Source: DASRRB01 sp036732755
Lineage (GTDB): Bacteria > Planctomycetota > B15-G4 > SIAN01
Assembly: GCA_036732755.1 (NCBI GenBank)
Contig: DAINBU010000057.1
Location: 1 to 28,698 of the forward strand
Length of the DNA: 28,698 bases
Direction of reading: 5' to 3'
Shown here: piece by piece, positions 15,032 to 25,500 of the stretch
How positions within the stretch are numbered: the stretch's first letter is position 1
Layout: each line of letters opens with the position of its first letter
Made by a program: the position numbers and the translations under genes
The notes under the pieces: model-generated
What the model saw: only the letters and a program-made list of their open reading frames with translations
The model's database searches: none
What the model was told of the DNA's origin: nothing

Positions 15032-18000
15032 TCGCAGCGCTCCGGCGCCGGGCCGGGCTCGGAGAGGAGGCCGCCGAGCGCCTCGAGCTCCTGGTCGAGG
15101 AGGCGGTTCACGTCGTCCTTCGAGGCGCCGGCGATCTCGGCGTCGGTGCCCGGCGAAAGCGAAGGCGCAGGCCCGGCCGCCGCCGGCGCGGGCGCGGGCG
15201 AAGTCTCCTCGGCGACCTCGCCGAAGAGCTCCTTCTCGAGGCGCGCCGCGAGGCCGCGCACGGTCGGATGGTCGAAGACCATCGTCGCCGAGACGGTCAG
15301 CCCGAGGCGCTTGCCGACGCGCCGGCGCAGCTCGACCGTCGTGAGCGAGTTCATCCCCATCTGGAAGAAGCCCTGCTCCTCGTCGACCGCGCGCTCCTTC
15401 GGAAGGCGCAGGATCCACGCGACCTCCTCCGCGACGCAGCGGCGCAGAAGGAGGCGGCGTTCGGCGTGCGAGGCGCGCTCGAGCTCGGCGCGCCGCTGCG
15501 CTGCGTCGCCGGCGTCGGCGCCGGGCGCGACGTTGGGCCCGGCGGCTGGCGCCGCCGGTGGCGCGGTCGCGACCTCGGAGAAGAGGCTCGCCGGCGAGCC
15601 GGGCGGGAGCTGCTCGAGGAAGCGCGGCCAGGCGACCGGCACGATCGCGACGACCGGCCGGCGCTGCGCCATCGCCCATTCGAGCGCGTCGAGCGCCGGC
15701 GCCGTCGCCATCGCGTCGAAGCCGCGGGAGCGCAGGCCCGCGAGGATCGCCTCGTCGCGCGCGAGCCCGACCTCGGCCCACGCTCCCCAGAGGACGGAGA
15801 GGGCGGCAAGCCGCTGCGCGCGCCGCGCCTGCGCGAGCGCGTCGAGCCACGCGTTGGCCGCCGCGTAGTTCGCCTGTCCGAACGAGCCGATCAGCGCCGC
15901 GGCCGACGAGAAGAGGACGAAGTGGTCGAGCGCGAGGCCGCGCGTGAGCCGGTGGAGGTTCGCGCCGCCGTGGAGCTTCGAGGCGAGCACCTTCTCGAAG
16001 TGCTCCCAGCCCTGGCGCTCGAGCGCGACGTCGTCGACGACGCCCGCGGAGTGGAAGACGCCGCGCAGCGGCGCGTCGGCGCCGATCCTGGCGAGGACGC
16101 GCGCGAGCGCCGCCTCGTCGGCGACGTCGCACGACTCGGCGGCGACGCGGCAGCCCTTTTCCCCGAGAGAGGCGAGGCGTGTGCGCGCCTTTTCATCCGG
16201 AGCCCGCCGGCCGAGCAGCACGAGGCGGCGCGCGCCGCGCGCGGCGAGCCGCTCGGCGAGCTCGAGGCCGATGCCGCCGAGCCCTCCCGTGACGAGGTAG
16301 GTCGCGTCGGCGCGCAGCGCGAGCGGCGCGGCGGCCGTGGCGGCGATCGGGCCGATGCGCTGGACGAATCGCTCGGCGCCGCGCAGCGCGACGCGCTCTT
16401 CGCGTAGCTCACCATTCAGCTCGCGCGCGAGCGCCGCCGCCGCCGCCTTCGCGTCGAGCGCGGGGTCGAGGTCGATCAGCCCGCCCCAGATCTCCGGCGC
16501 CTCGAGCGCGAAGCTGCGGCCGAGGCCCCACAGCGTCGCCTGCAGCGGCTCGAGCGTCTCGCGTCCGGTCACGCCCTGCGCACCGCGCGTGACGACGCGC
16601 AGCCGCGGTGAACCGGGCAGCGCCGCGCGCGCGAGCTCCTGCGCGAGGCGCAACGCCCCCTCGCACGCCTCGCGCGCTCCGGCGGAGAGCGTCGCTGCGG
16701 AAAGATCGCCCGACGTGACGGCGACGCCGCCCAAATGGACGACGCCGCACAGCGGCGCCGGACCGAGCTCGCGCAGCCGCTTCGCGAGCGCCGATCCGTC
16801 GCGCAGCTCGGCGGCGGGCGCGACGACGCAGGTCGCGCCGCGCGCCGCGAGCGCGGCGGCGAGCTCGGCGCCGAAGCCCGCGCGGTCGGCGACGACGAGC
16901 CAGCGGCCTGCCGCTCCCTCTTGCGGCTTCGCTTCCTTCACGACGACCCAGCGCGGCTCGTGCAGCCAGTCGGCCCAAGGGGCGCGGCTCTTCGCGGCGC
17001 CGCCCGTCGCGCCGTCGGGAGCAGGGGCGACCGCGATCGGGAAGCTCTCGCGCTGGAACGGATAGGTCGGCAGCGCCGCGGCGTCGCGCCGCGCGCGACC
17101 TTCGACTGCATTCCAGTCGACGAGCGCGCCACGCACGTGCGCGCGCACGACGGCATGCAGGAAATCGACGCAGCGGAGTGCGCCCCACTGCAGGCTGGGG
17201 ATGACCCTTTCGGGAGATCCCGGAGCGCCGTTCGTCGCGCTCACGCCCGCCGCCTCCGTCGTTGCGCTCCCCATATGTATGTGGAAGGAACGGGATCCCG
17301 AGGCGTCCGGCCTGGGCGGCGCGGCGGGAGAGGAGATTCCCCGAGCGACGCGCATCCACCACGCGGGGGTCGCGATCTCCTCGCCGACGTCGGCGTTCGT
17401 CGCACCCGAGCGGATCTTGCAACGAGGCGGCGAGAAGCTCGTCGCGGCGATCCGGCGTGACAGTTCGATGTCGTCGTGCGCGCCGCGCCGCGCGAACGCG
17501 ACCGACCATTCGAGCGCGTCCTTCCACGGGATGACGCCGGCGTCGACGGCGGCCGCGAGCTCGCCGATGCCGCTGCCCGCGACGAAGTCGGGCGCGACCC
17601 CGAAGGCGCGCCACGTCTCGGCGAGCGCGAGCGCGAGCGCGAGCGTCGCGGAGAGGTCGAGGGCCGCGTCCTTCGGCGCCGCTCCGTCGAAGCCGAGCCG
17701 CGCGACGAGCGAAGTCCCGAGCCGCGGATCGAGGACGGCGGCGCAGCGCGCGAGCGCGTCGCGGAACGGCGCCGGCCAGCGCGCGAGCGCGTCGCTTCCG
17801 GCCGCAAGCGCCGCGAGCGACGCGGGGAACGTGAAGCCGATCTCGGGCGGCTGCGCTTCGTCTCGTCGACCGCGCAGGACGCCGGCGCCACCGCGTCCGA
17901 GCGCCGCCTCGCGCAGCCGCTCGCGCAGGTGCGCGCGGTCGTTCGCCGGAAGCGCGAGGCGCTCGGCGAAGTGCGTCCGTCCGATCGCCGCGACGTGGCA

Positions 18001-19530
18001 GACGTCGGCGAGCGCGACGTCGGGATGCTCGTCGAGCCAGCGGCCGGCACGTCCGGCCGCGTCGCGCAACGCCGCGTCGTCGCGTCCCGACAGGAGCAGC
18101 ACCGGCTCCATTTGCAGGAGCGTCGGCTCCGGCGCGCGCTCCGCCGCCTTCGGCGCCGCCTCGAGGACGACGTGCACGTTGGTGCCGCCGAGGCCGAAGC
18201 TGCTGAGCCCGGCGGCCGGCGCGCGCGGCCCGTCGGGCCACGGCACGCAGCGCGTCGGCACCTCGACCGGGATCTCGTCCCACGCGATGTGGGGATTGGG
18301 CGTCACGAAGTGGAGCGACGGCGGGATCACGCGGTGCTCGAGCGCGAGCACCACCTTGAGGAGGCCGGCGATGCCGGCGCCCGCTTCGAGGTGGCCGATG
18401 TTGCTCTTCACGGAGCCGACGTAGAGCGGCCGCTCGCGCGTGTGCGCGTCGTAGACCGCGTGCAGCGCCCGCATCTCGATCGGATCGCCGAGCGACGTGC
18501 CGGTCCCGTGCGCCTCGACGTAGGCGAGGTCGGCCGGATCGACCGCGCCGTCGGCGAGCGCGCCGCGGATCGCCGCCGACTGCGACGGTCCGCTCGGCAC
18601 GGTGAGCCCGCCGCTCGCGCCGTCCTGGTTGATCGCGACGCCGCGGATCACGGCGTGGATGCGGTCGCCGTCGGCAAGCGCGTCGGAGAGGCGGCGCAGC
18701 AGGACCACGCCGCACCCCTCGCCGCGGCCGTAGCCGTCGGAGCGCGCGTCGAACGACTTGCAGCGGCCGTCGGGCGCGAGCGCCTTGATGCGGCAGAGCC
18801 CGAGCATGATCGCGGGCGAGGTGAGGACGTGGACGCCGCCGACGAGCGCCCGCTCGCAGTCGCCGGAGCGCAGGCTCTGCACCGCGAGCTGCAGCGCGAC
18901 CAGCGACGACGAGCACGCCGTGTCGACCGCGAGGCTCGGCCCGTTCACGCCGAGGAAGTAGGAGAGGCGGCCGGCCGTGATGCTGAGCGTCGTGCCGGTG
19001 AGCGAGTAGAGGTCGATCTCGTCGGGCGCGCGCGCGCCCGAGGTGTTCCACGGCCCCTCGTCGAAGCCGCACTGGCCGATGAAGACGCCGGTCCGGCTGC
19101 CGAAGAGGCGCGCCGGCGGCAGGTTCGCGTCCTCGAGCGTCTCCCACGCGACCTCGAGCAGGAGGCGCTGCTGCGGGCTCAGGTTCGCGACCTCGCGCGG
19201 CGAGATCGAGAAGAAGCCCGGGTCGAAGCCGTCGACGCGATCGAGGAACGCGGCCGAGCGCGTGTAGATGCGGCCCGGCTGGTCGGGGTCGGGGTCGTAC
19301 CAGGCGTCGATGTCGAAGCGGTCGCGCGGCACCTCCCGCACCGCGTCGACGCCGTCGCGCAGGAGCTTCCAGAAGCCCTCGGGGTCGGGCGCGCCGGGGA
19401 AGCGGCAGCCGTAGCCGACCACCGCGATCGGCTCGCGGCGCGCCGCTTCGAGCTCCTTCACCCGCGCCTTGAGCGCCCGGATTTCGACCAGCGCCTTGCC
19501 GAGCAGCTCCTTCGGTTCCGGACCAGCCAT
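15028..19530 (-). CDS. modular type I PKS 2: KS - degenerate AT - KR - ACP
   Basis: This is a 1500-residue single-module synthase. Residues 5-32 form a charged coiled coil (N-terminal docking helix). KS, 33-458, has the complete triad C206 (DTACSSS), H341 (HGTGT) and H380 (NIGHLE). The acyltransferase region (about 562-805) keeps both ends of the AT fold, but GHSxGE is replaced by GSGIGE (652-657), so the catalytic Ser is missing, and the small subdomain with the catalytic His is deleted. The KR structural half is about 858-1060. The catalytic KR (1076-1300) has TGGLGGIG (1081-1088), S1209, Y1222 and a VDD (1165-1167) resembling the B-type LDD. ACP, about 1355-1435, has S1395 in GMNSL, where most ACPs have GxDSL. 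The helical tail ASKDDVNRLLDQELEAL (1469-1485) resembles a docking element. The start lies 2 nt after the stop of PKS 1. The predicted role is one elongation plus beta-keto reduction. The extender must be loaded by another AT. Confidence 0.97.
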   Translation of the reverse strand: MAGPEPKELLGKALVEIRALKARVKELEAARREPIAVVGYGCRFPGAPDPEGFWKLLRDGVDAVREVPRDRFDIDAWYDPDPDQPGRIYTRSAAFLDRVDGFDPGFFSISPREVANLSPQQRLLLEVAWETLEDANLPPARLFGSRTGVFIGQCGFDEGPWNTSGARAPDEIDLYSLTGTTLSITAGRLSYFLGVNGPSLAVDTACSSSLVALQLAVQSLRSGDCERALVGGVHVLTSPAIMLGLCRIKALAPDGRCKSFDARSDGYGRGEGCGVVLLRRLSDALADGDRIHAVIRGVAINQDGASGGLTVPSGPSQSAAIRGALADGAVDPADLAYVEAHGTGTSLGDPIEMRALHAVYDAHTRERPLYVGSVKSNIGHLEAGAGIAGLLKVVLALEHRVIPPSLHFVTPNPHIAWDEIPVEVPTRCVPWPDGPRAPAAGLSSFGLGGTNVHVVLEAAPKAAERAPEPTLLQMEPVLLLSGRDDAALRDAAGRAGRWLDEHPDVALADVCHVAAIGRTHFAERLALPANDRAHLRERLREAALGRGGAGVLRGRRDEAQPPEIGFTFPASLAALAAGSDALARWPAPFRDALARCAAVLDPRLGTSLVARLGFDGAAPKDAALDLSATLALALALAETWRAFGVAPDFVAGSGIGELAAAVDAGVIPWKDALEWSVAFARRGAHDDIELSRRIAATSFSPPRCKIRSGATNADVGEEIATPAWWMRVARGISSPAAPPRPDASGSRSFHIHMGSATTEAAGVSATNGAPGSPERVIPSLQWGALRCVDFLHAVVRAHVRGALVDWNAVEGRARRDAAALPTYPFQRESFPIAVAPAPDGATGGAAKSRAPWADWLHEPRWVVVKEAKPQEGAAGRWLVVADRAGFGAELAAALAARGATCVVAPAAELRDGSALAKRLRELGPAPLCGVVHLGGVAVTSGDLSAATLSAGAREACEGALRLAQELARAALPGSPRLRVVTRGAQGVTGRETLEPLQATLWGLGRSFALEAPEIWGGLIDLDPALDAKAAAAALARELNGELREERVALRGAERFVQRIGPIAATAAAPLALRADATYLVTGGLGGIGLELAERLAARGARRLVLLGRRAPDEKARTRLASLGEKGCRVAAESCDVADEAALARVLARIGADAPLRGVFHSAGVVDDVALERQGWEHFEKVLASKLHGGANLHRLTRGLALDHFVLFSSAAALIGSFGQANYAAANAWLDALAQARRAQRLAALSVLWGAWAEVGLARDEAILAGLRSRGFDAMATAPALDALEWAMAQRRPVVAIVPVAWPRFLEQLPPGSPASLFSEVATAPPAAPAAGPNVAPGADAGDAAQRRAELERASHAERRLLLRRCVAEEVAWILRLPKERAVDEEQGFFQMGMNSLTTVELRRRVGKRLGLTVSATMVFDHPTVRGLAARLEKELFGEVAEETSPAPAPAAAGPAPSLSPGTDAEIAGASKDDVNRLLDQELEALGGLLSEPGPAPERCE

Positions 19531-19532
19531 CC

Positions 19533-22500
19533 TCAACTCTTCTCCGTCTTTTCCGAGGTCTCGCCGAGCTCCTGCGCAAGCAGATCGGCGAGCTGGTCCT
19601 CGCTCAAGCCGGAAAGCTCGGCGGCGGCGACGGCTTCGGCGGGCGCGGGGGCCGGCGCGGCGGCAGGCGACGCCGGGGCCGCCGCGGCGGCGCCGAGCAG
19701 CTCGCCCGAGAGGTAGTCGACGAGCGCCTCGAGCGTCGGGTAGTCGAAGAGGAGCGTGGAGGGGAGCGCGCGTTCGACGCCGCGCTCGAGCCGGTTGCGC
19801 AGCTCGACCGCCATCAGCGAGTCGAGTCCGAGGTCGAAGAGGCGCTGGCGCGGCTGGATCCGCTCCGCGTCGGAGCGACCGAACACCTTGCCGATCTGCA
19901 CGCGCACGTGCGTCGTGATCGCCGCGACCGCCTCGGGCCGCGCCTTCCCGACGAGCGCCTGCTTCAACCCCGGCTCGCGCGCCGTCGCGGCGCCGGCGCC
20001 GAGCTCGGAGAGGAAGCGCGCGATGCCGCCGGCCGAGACCTGCGCCAGGTACTTCGACCAGTCGACGTCGACCGCGACCACCTGCCCGGCCGGATCGCGC
20101 AGCAGCCGCTCGAGCCGCGCCATGCCCTCGTCGGGCGCGACGTACTGCACGCCGCGCGCCCGCCAGCGCTCCTGGTCGGCCTCCTTGAGCCCGGCGGCGA
20201 GCCCGCCGTCGGCCCACGGCCCCCAGTTGATGGCGAGCCCCGGCAGCCCGCGCGCACGACGCGAAACCATCAGCGCGTCCAGGAAGGCGCTGCCGGCGGC
20301 GTAGTTGCCCTGGCCGGTCGAGCCGAGCACCGACGCGGTCGAGGAGAACGCGACGAAGTGGTCGAGCGCGAGCGGCAGCGTCTGCTGGTGGAGGTTCCAG
20401 GTGCCGGCGACGCGGGCGGAGAGCACCGTCTTGAAGCGCGCGAGGTCCTGTCGCACCAGGATGCCGTCGTCGAGCGCGACCGCGGCGTGGAAGACGCCGC
20501 GCAGCTCGGGGCCGCGCTCCTTGATGCGCCGGAACAGTCCGGCGACCGCGTCGGCGTCGGCGAGGTCGACCGACTCGACGTGCACGGTGACGCCGCGCGC
20601 TTCCAGTTCGCGGATCTCCCGCGCGGCGCGCTCCGACGGCGCCTTGCGTCCGACCAGCACGACGTGGCGCGCGCCGCCGTCGGCGAGGCGTAGAGCGGTG
20701 CGCAGGCCGAGTCCGCCGAGCCCGCCCGTGACGAGCCAGGTCGCGTCGCCACGGAAGCGCGCCGTGGCGGCCGAGAGGACGATCTTCCCGGTGTGCTTCG
20801 CCTGCGCCATCTGGCGGAACGCGTCGCCGGCGCGCTCGAGCGGGAACTCTTCGTGGATCGGCAACGGCTCGAGATCGCCACGGTCGACTTGGGCGAGGAT
20901 CTCGGCGAAGCGCTCGCCGACGCGCTCGGGCTGCTCGAGGGCGGCGCGCTCGAGGTCGAAGATCGTGTAGGCGACGTCGGGCCGGCGGCGGCGCACGTCG
21001 TCGGGCGCGAGCAGCTCGATCTTGCCGATCTCGACGAAGCGGCCGTCCGGCGCGAGCAGGTCGAGGCTCTTCGAGGCGAACTCGCCGCGCAGGCTGTTCA
21101 GCACGACGTCGACGCCGCGCCCGCCGCTGTCGCGCCGGATCGCGTCGGCGAAGTCGAGCGTGCGCGAGTGGTAGAGGCGGCGCACGCCGAGCTTCTCGAG
21201 CGCGGGCCACTTCGCCGGGCTCGCCGTCGCGAACACCTCGGCGCCGGCGCGCAGCGCGAGCTGCACCGCCGCGAGCCCGACGCCGCCCGCCGCGCAGTGG
21301 ATCAGGACGCGCTCGCCCGCCTCGAGATGCGCGACGTCCTGGAGCCCCCACGCCGCGGTGAGGAAGGCGATCGGCAGCGTGGCCGCCTGCGCCGCGCTGA
21401 TCCGCGCCGGCCGCCTCGCGACGAAGCGCGCCTTCGCGACGACGTGGCTGCCGAGGCTGCCCGGTGCGAGCGCCGCGACGACGTCGTCGCCGGCGCGCAC
21501 GTGCGTCACGCCGGCGCCGACCGCGACGACCGTCCCGGCGCACTCGTGGCCGAACGGCAGGTCGGACGCCCGCTCGACGCCTTGCGAGCGGACGTAGTCG
21601 CCGAGCATGCCGAGCGCGCTCAGGACGTCGCGGAAGTTGAGCCCGGCCGACGCGACCGCGATCTCGACCTCGCCCGCGTCCGGCGTGCGCCGCTCGGTCG
21701 AAACGAGCTGCAGCGCCTCGAGCGATCCGTAGGCGTCGACGCGCAGCGCGGTCGGGCGCTCCGCAGCCGAAGGCGTGGGCGCCGCGGGCGGCACATGCCG
21801 CGCGAGGCGCGCGACGAGGCGCTGCCCGACCCGGAAGGCGACCTGCGTGTCGCCGTCGTTCTGCACCATCTCCTGCAGCAGCGCCGCCATCGACCCGGCC
21901 GGATCGCCTGGATCGACGTCGACACTCGTGCAGCGCGTGGCGGGATGCTCGAGCTCGATGACCTTGCCGAGGCCGGCGAGGCTCGCCTGCCCCGCGTCGG
22001 GCAGGTCGCCCGGCCGCGCCGCCTGTGCGCCGCGCGTCACGAGCCAGAGGCGCGGCGAAGTTCCGAGCGCGGCGCGCTCGAGAGCCTGGACCACGTGCAG
22101 GACGCCGCCGAGCCGTCGCTCCTGCGCCCGCAGGATCTCGGCGGCGGGCGTCGCGTCGGCCGCCGCGGGCGCGAGCGCGCGCAGGTCGACGATCTGCGTC
22201 GGCGCGGCGCCGCGCTTCGAAAGCTCCTGCAGCAGCGCGAGCGCGTCCTCGGGCCGCGTCGGGTCGAGCTCGAAGCCGCCGTCGGCGCGCGCCGCGAAGG
22301 CGCTTCCATCGTGCGCGAGCGCGACCTTCTGGTCGCGGCCGGCGAGGAGCTGCGCGAGCTCGCGCCCTTCGGGCCCGTCGCCCGCGAGCACGAGCCAGGT
22401 TTCGTGGCGGCGCGCCGCGTCGTACTCCTGGACCGGGCGGGCGCGCCACGCGATCTCGTAGAAGCCGCTCGTGCGCGCGCCGTCGCCGGTCGCGAGCGCC

Positions 22501-25500
22501 GCCGCATCGACCTGGCGCAGCTTGAGCCCGCGCGCCTCCGCGACCGGCGCGCCCTGGAGGTCGAGGATGCGCACGTCGGCGGTGAGGAGCGTCGACGCGC
22601 TCGCCCGCTCGCCGCGCAGCCGGACCAGGCTCAGCACGGGGCCGGAGTGGGGGCGGAGCTGCGAAAACTCCTCGAGCCCGATCGGCAGGTAGAGCGACGT
22701 CGGCGCGCCGGCCGGCAGCGCCGCCATCACGGCGTGGAGGCAGCCGTCGAGCTGAGCCGGCGAGAGCGCACCATCGTCGTTCCCGCGTCCGCCGAGGTTC
22801 GCGAAGTTCGCGACCGTGGCGAGCGCGACGCCCGGCCCGACCGCGAGCTTCTCGATCGAGCGGAACGCCCCGGCGTAGGCGTAGCCGCGCTTCGCGAGCC
22901 CTTCGTAGAAGTCGGCGGCGGCGAGCTCCTTCAGCTTCGACCGCTCGGCGGCGAGGTCGACGGGCGCGCTCGCGCCGCGGCTCGCGGCGCCGAGCTCGCC
23001 GCTCGCGTGCTGCGTCCAGGACGACGCTCCGTCCGATCGGCTGAAGGCCTGGAAGCGGCGCGTCCCCTTCGCGTCGGCGGCGGAGAGCACGAGCTGCACC
23101 GTCGCGAGCTCGTCGCCGAGCGCGAGCGGCGCCGGCCAGCTCACTTGCCGCAGCGCCGGCGCCTCGACGCCGGCCGCGCGCGCGACGAAGCGCGCCAGCG
23201 CGAGCCACGCCGCGCCCGGCACGAGCGGCCGGCCCGCGACCTCGTGGCCGTCGAGCTGCGCCGGGATGCCGCGCATCCAGCGCGCCTCGAACTGCGGCTC
23301 CGGAAGCGGCGAGGCGAGCAGCGCGCCCGCCCACGGTCCGCCGCCGGCGCTCGCCGCGCTGCCCGCCGCCGCGCCGGTTCCCGCGTGGGTCGCGTCCTTG
23401 AGCCAGAAGCGCTTGCGCTGCCACGGGTAATGCGGAAGCACGGCCGCGTTGCGCCGGCCGGGATAGATCCGCTCGAGCGGCAGCGCCGCGCCGTTCGCGT
23501 GGAGCTTGCCGAGCGTCTCGAAGAGCGCGATCGCGTCGCCTTTCTCGTGGTGCAGCGACCCGAGCACGAGCGCTTGGTGCTGCCGCGCCTCGATGCACTG
23601 CGCGATGCTGTTCTCGAGGATCGGGTGGGGGTCGATCTCGAGGAAGGCGTCGGCGCCGTGCTCGATCAGCGTGTCCATCCCTTCCGCGAAGCGGACGGTC
23701 GCGCGCAGGTTGGTCGCCCAGTAGGCGGGGGTGAAGTCGCCGGGCTGCGCGAGGTCGCCGCGCACCGTCGACACGATCGGGACCGCGGGCGCCTGCGCCG
23801 TGATGCCTTGGACCGCGGTCTCGAGCTCGCCCTGGAACGCCTCCATCTGCGGGCAGTGCGACGCGAACTTGACGCGCAGCTCGCGGAAGAAGGCGTTGCG
23901 CGCCAGCAGCTTCGCGAAGATCTCGTCCATGCCGCGCGACTCGCCCGCGATCACGATCGACTTCGGGCCGTTCTGCGCGGCCACGGCGACGCGGCCGACG
24001 TAGGGCTCGAGCAGGCGGTCCACGTCGGCGCGCGGCAGCCCGACGGCGGCCATCTTCCCCTTGCCGGTCGCCTGCTCGAGGATGCGGCCGCGGTGGTAGA
24101 TCACCTTCACCGCGTCTTCGAGGGAGAGCGCGCCGGCGACGTGCGCCGCCGCGACCTCGCCCATGCTGTGGCCGAGCACGAGGTCGGGCTCGACGCCGAG
24201 CTCGCGCCAGAGCGCCGCGAGTCCGACCTGCATCGCGAACATCGCCGGCTGCGCGATGCCGGTGTCGTCGATCTTCGAGGCGGCCTCTTCGGCGCCCATC
24301 TCCTTCAGCAGCGACCATCCGGCGAGGCCGCGGAAGATCTCGTCGATCCGCTCGAGCTTGCGGCGGAAGACCGCCTCGTCGCGCAGGAGCTCGCGGCCCA
24401 TCGCCCACCACTGCGGCCCCTGGCCCGAGAAGAGGAAGGCGATGCGCCGCTTCGCGCCGGGGAGCGCCTCGCCCGCCTGCGCGGTGGGGGAGGACTCGTC
24501 GGCGAGCCACTGCGAGAGGTTCTCGCGCAGCTCCGCGGGCGTCCGGCCGACCACGGCGAGGCGGCGCTCCATCGGCGTGCGCCGGTGCAGCAGGGTCGAG
24601 CAGAACTCCTCGAGGCGCGGCGGCGCGACGTCGGCGAGGGCGCGCACCGCGTCGGCGGCGACGACGCGCAGCGCCTCGGGCNNNNNNNNNNCGGGCGTGC
24701 GCGCCGAAAGCGCGACGAGATGGGGGCGCGACGGCAGGCGCGTCGACTCCTCGTCGACCTCCGCCTCGCCCGACTCCTCGAGCACGACGTGGGCGTTCAC
24801 GCCGCTCAACCCGAACGAGCTGACGCCGACGCGCAGCGGCCCGCCGCGCCCCTCGAGCGGGGTGCGCTTCGCCGCGACGCGGATCGGGTGGTCGCCCCAC
24901 GCGAACTCGGGGTTGGGCGTCTCGAAGTGGAGCGAGGGCGGCACCTCGCGGTGGCGCAGGATCTCGACCGCCTTGATGAAGTTGACGATGCCGGCCGCCG
25001 AGTCGAGGTGGCCGACGTTGGTCTTGGCCGACCCGATCAGCAGCGGCGCGTCGGCCGGACGCCCCGCGCCGTAGACCTCGGCGAGGCTCGTGAGCTCGAT
25101 GGGGTCGCCGAGCCGCGTGCCGGTGCCGTGCGCCTCGACGTAGGCGACGCTCGCCGGCGGCACGCCCGCACGCGCGAGCGCCTGGCGGTAGAGCTCCGCC
25201 TGCGCCTTGGGATTGGGGATGGTGAGGCCGCCGCTCGCGCCGTCGTGGTTCACGGCCGAGCCGCGGATCACGGCGAGCACGCGGTCGCCGTCGCGCACAG
25301 CGTCGGCGAGCCGCTTCAGCACGACGACGCCGGCGCCCTCGCCGCGCACCATGCCGTCGGCAGCGGCGTCGAAGGCGCGGCACTGGCCGCTCGGCGACAT
25401 CACCTTCGCCTTGCAGAGGAAGACGCTCACCTCGGGCGAGAGGATCAGGTTCACGCCGCCGGCGAGCGCGAGGTCCGACTCGCCCGAAATCAGGCTCTGG

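Noticed and set aside
17116..17847. Frameshift as the cause of the broken AT in PKS 2
   Set aside because: The frame is continuous, recognisable AT segments lie on both sides in the same frame, and the region is simply too short. A deletion plus active-site loss fits better than an indel error.
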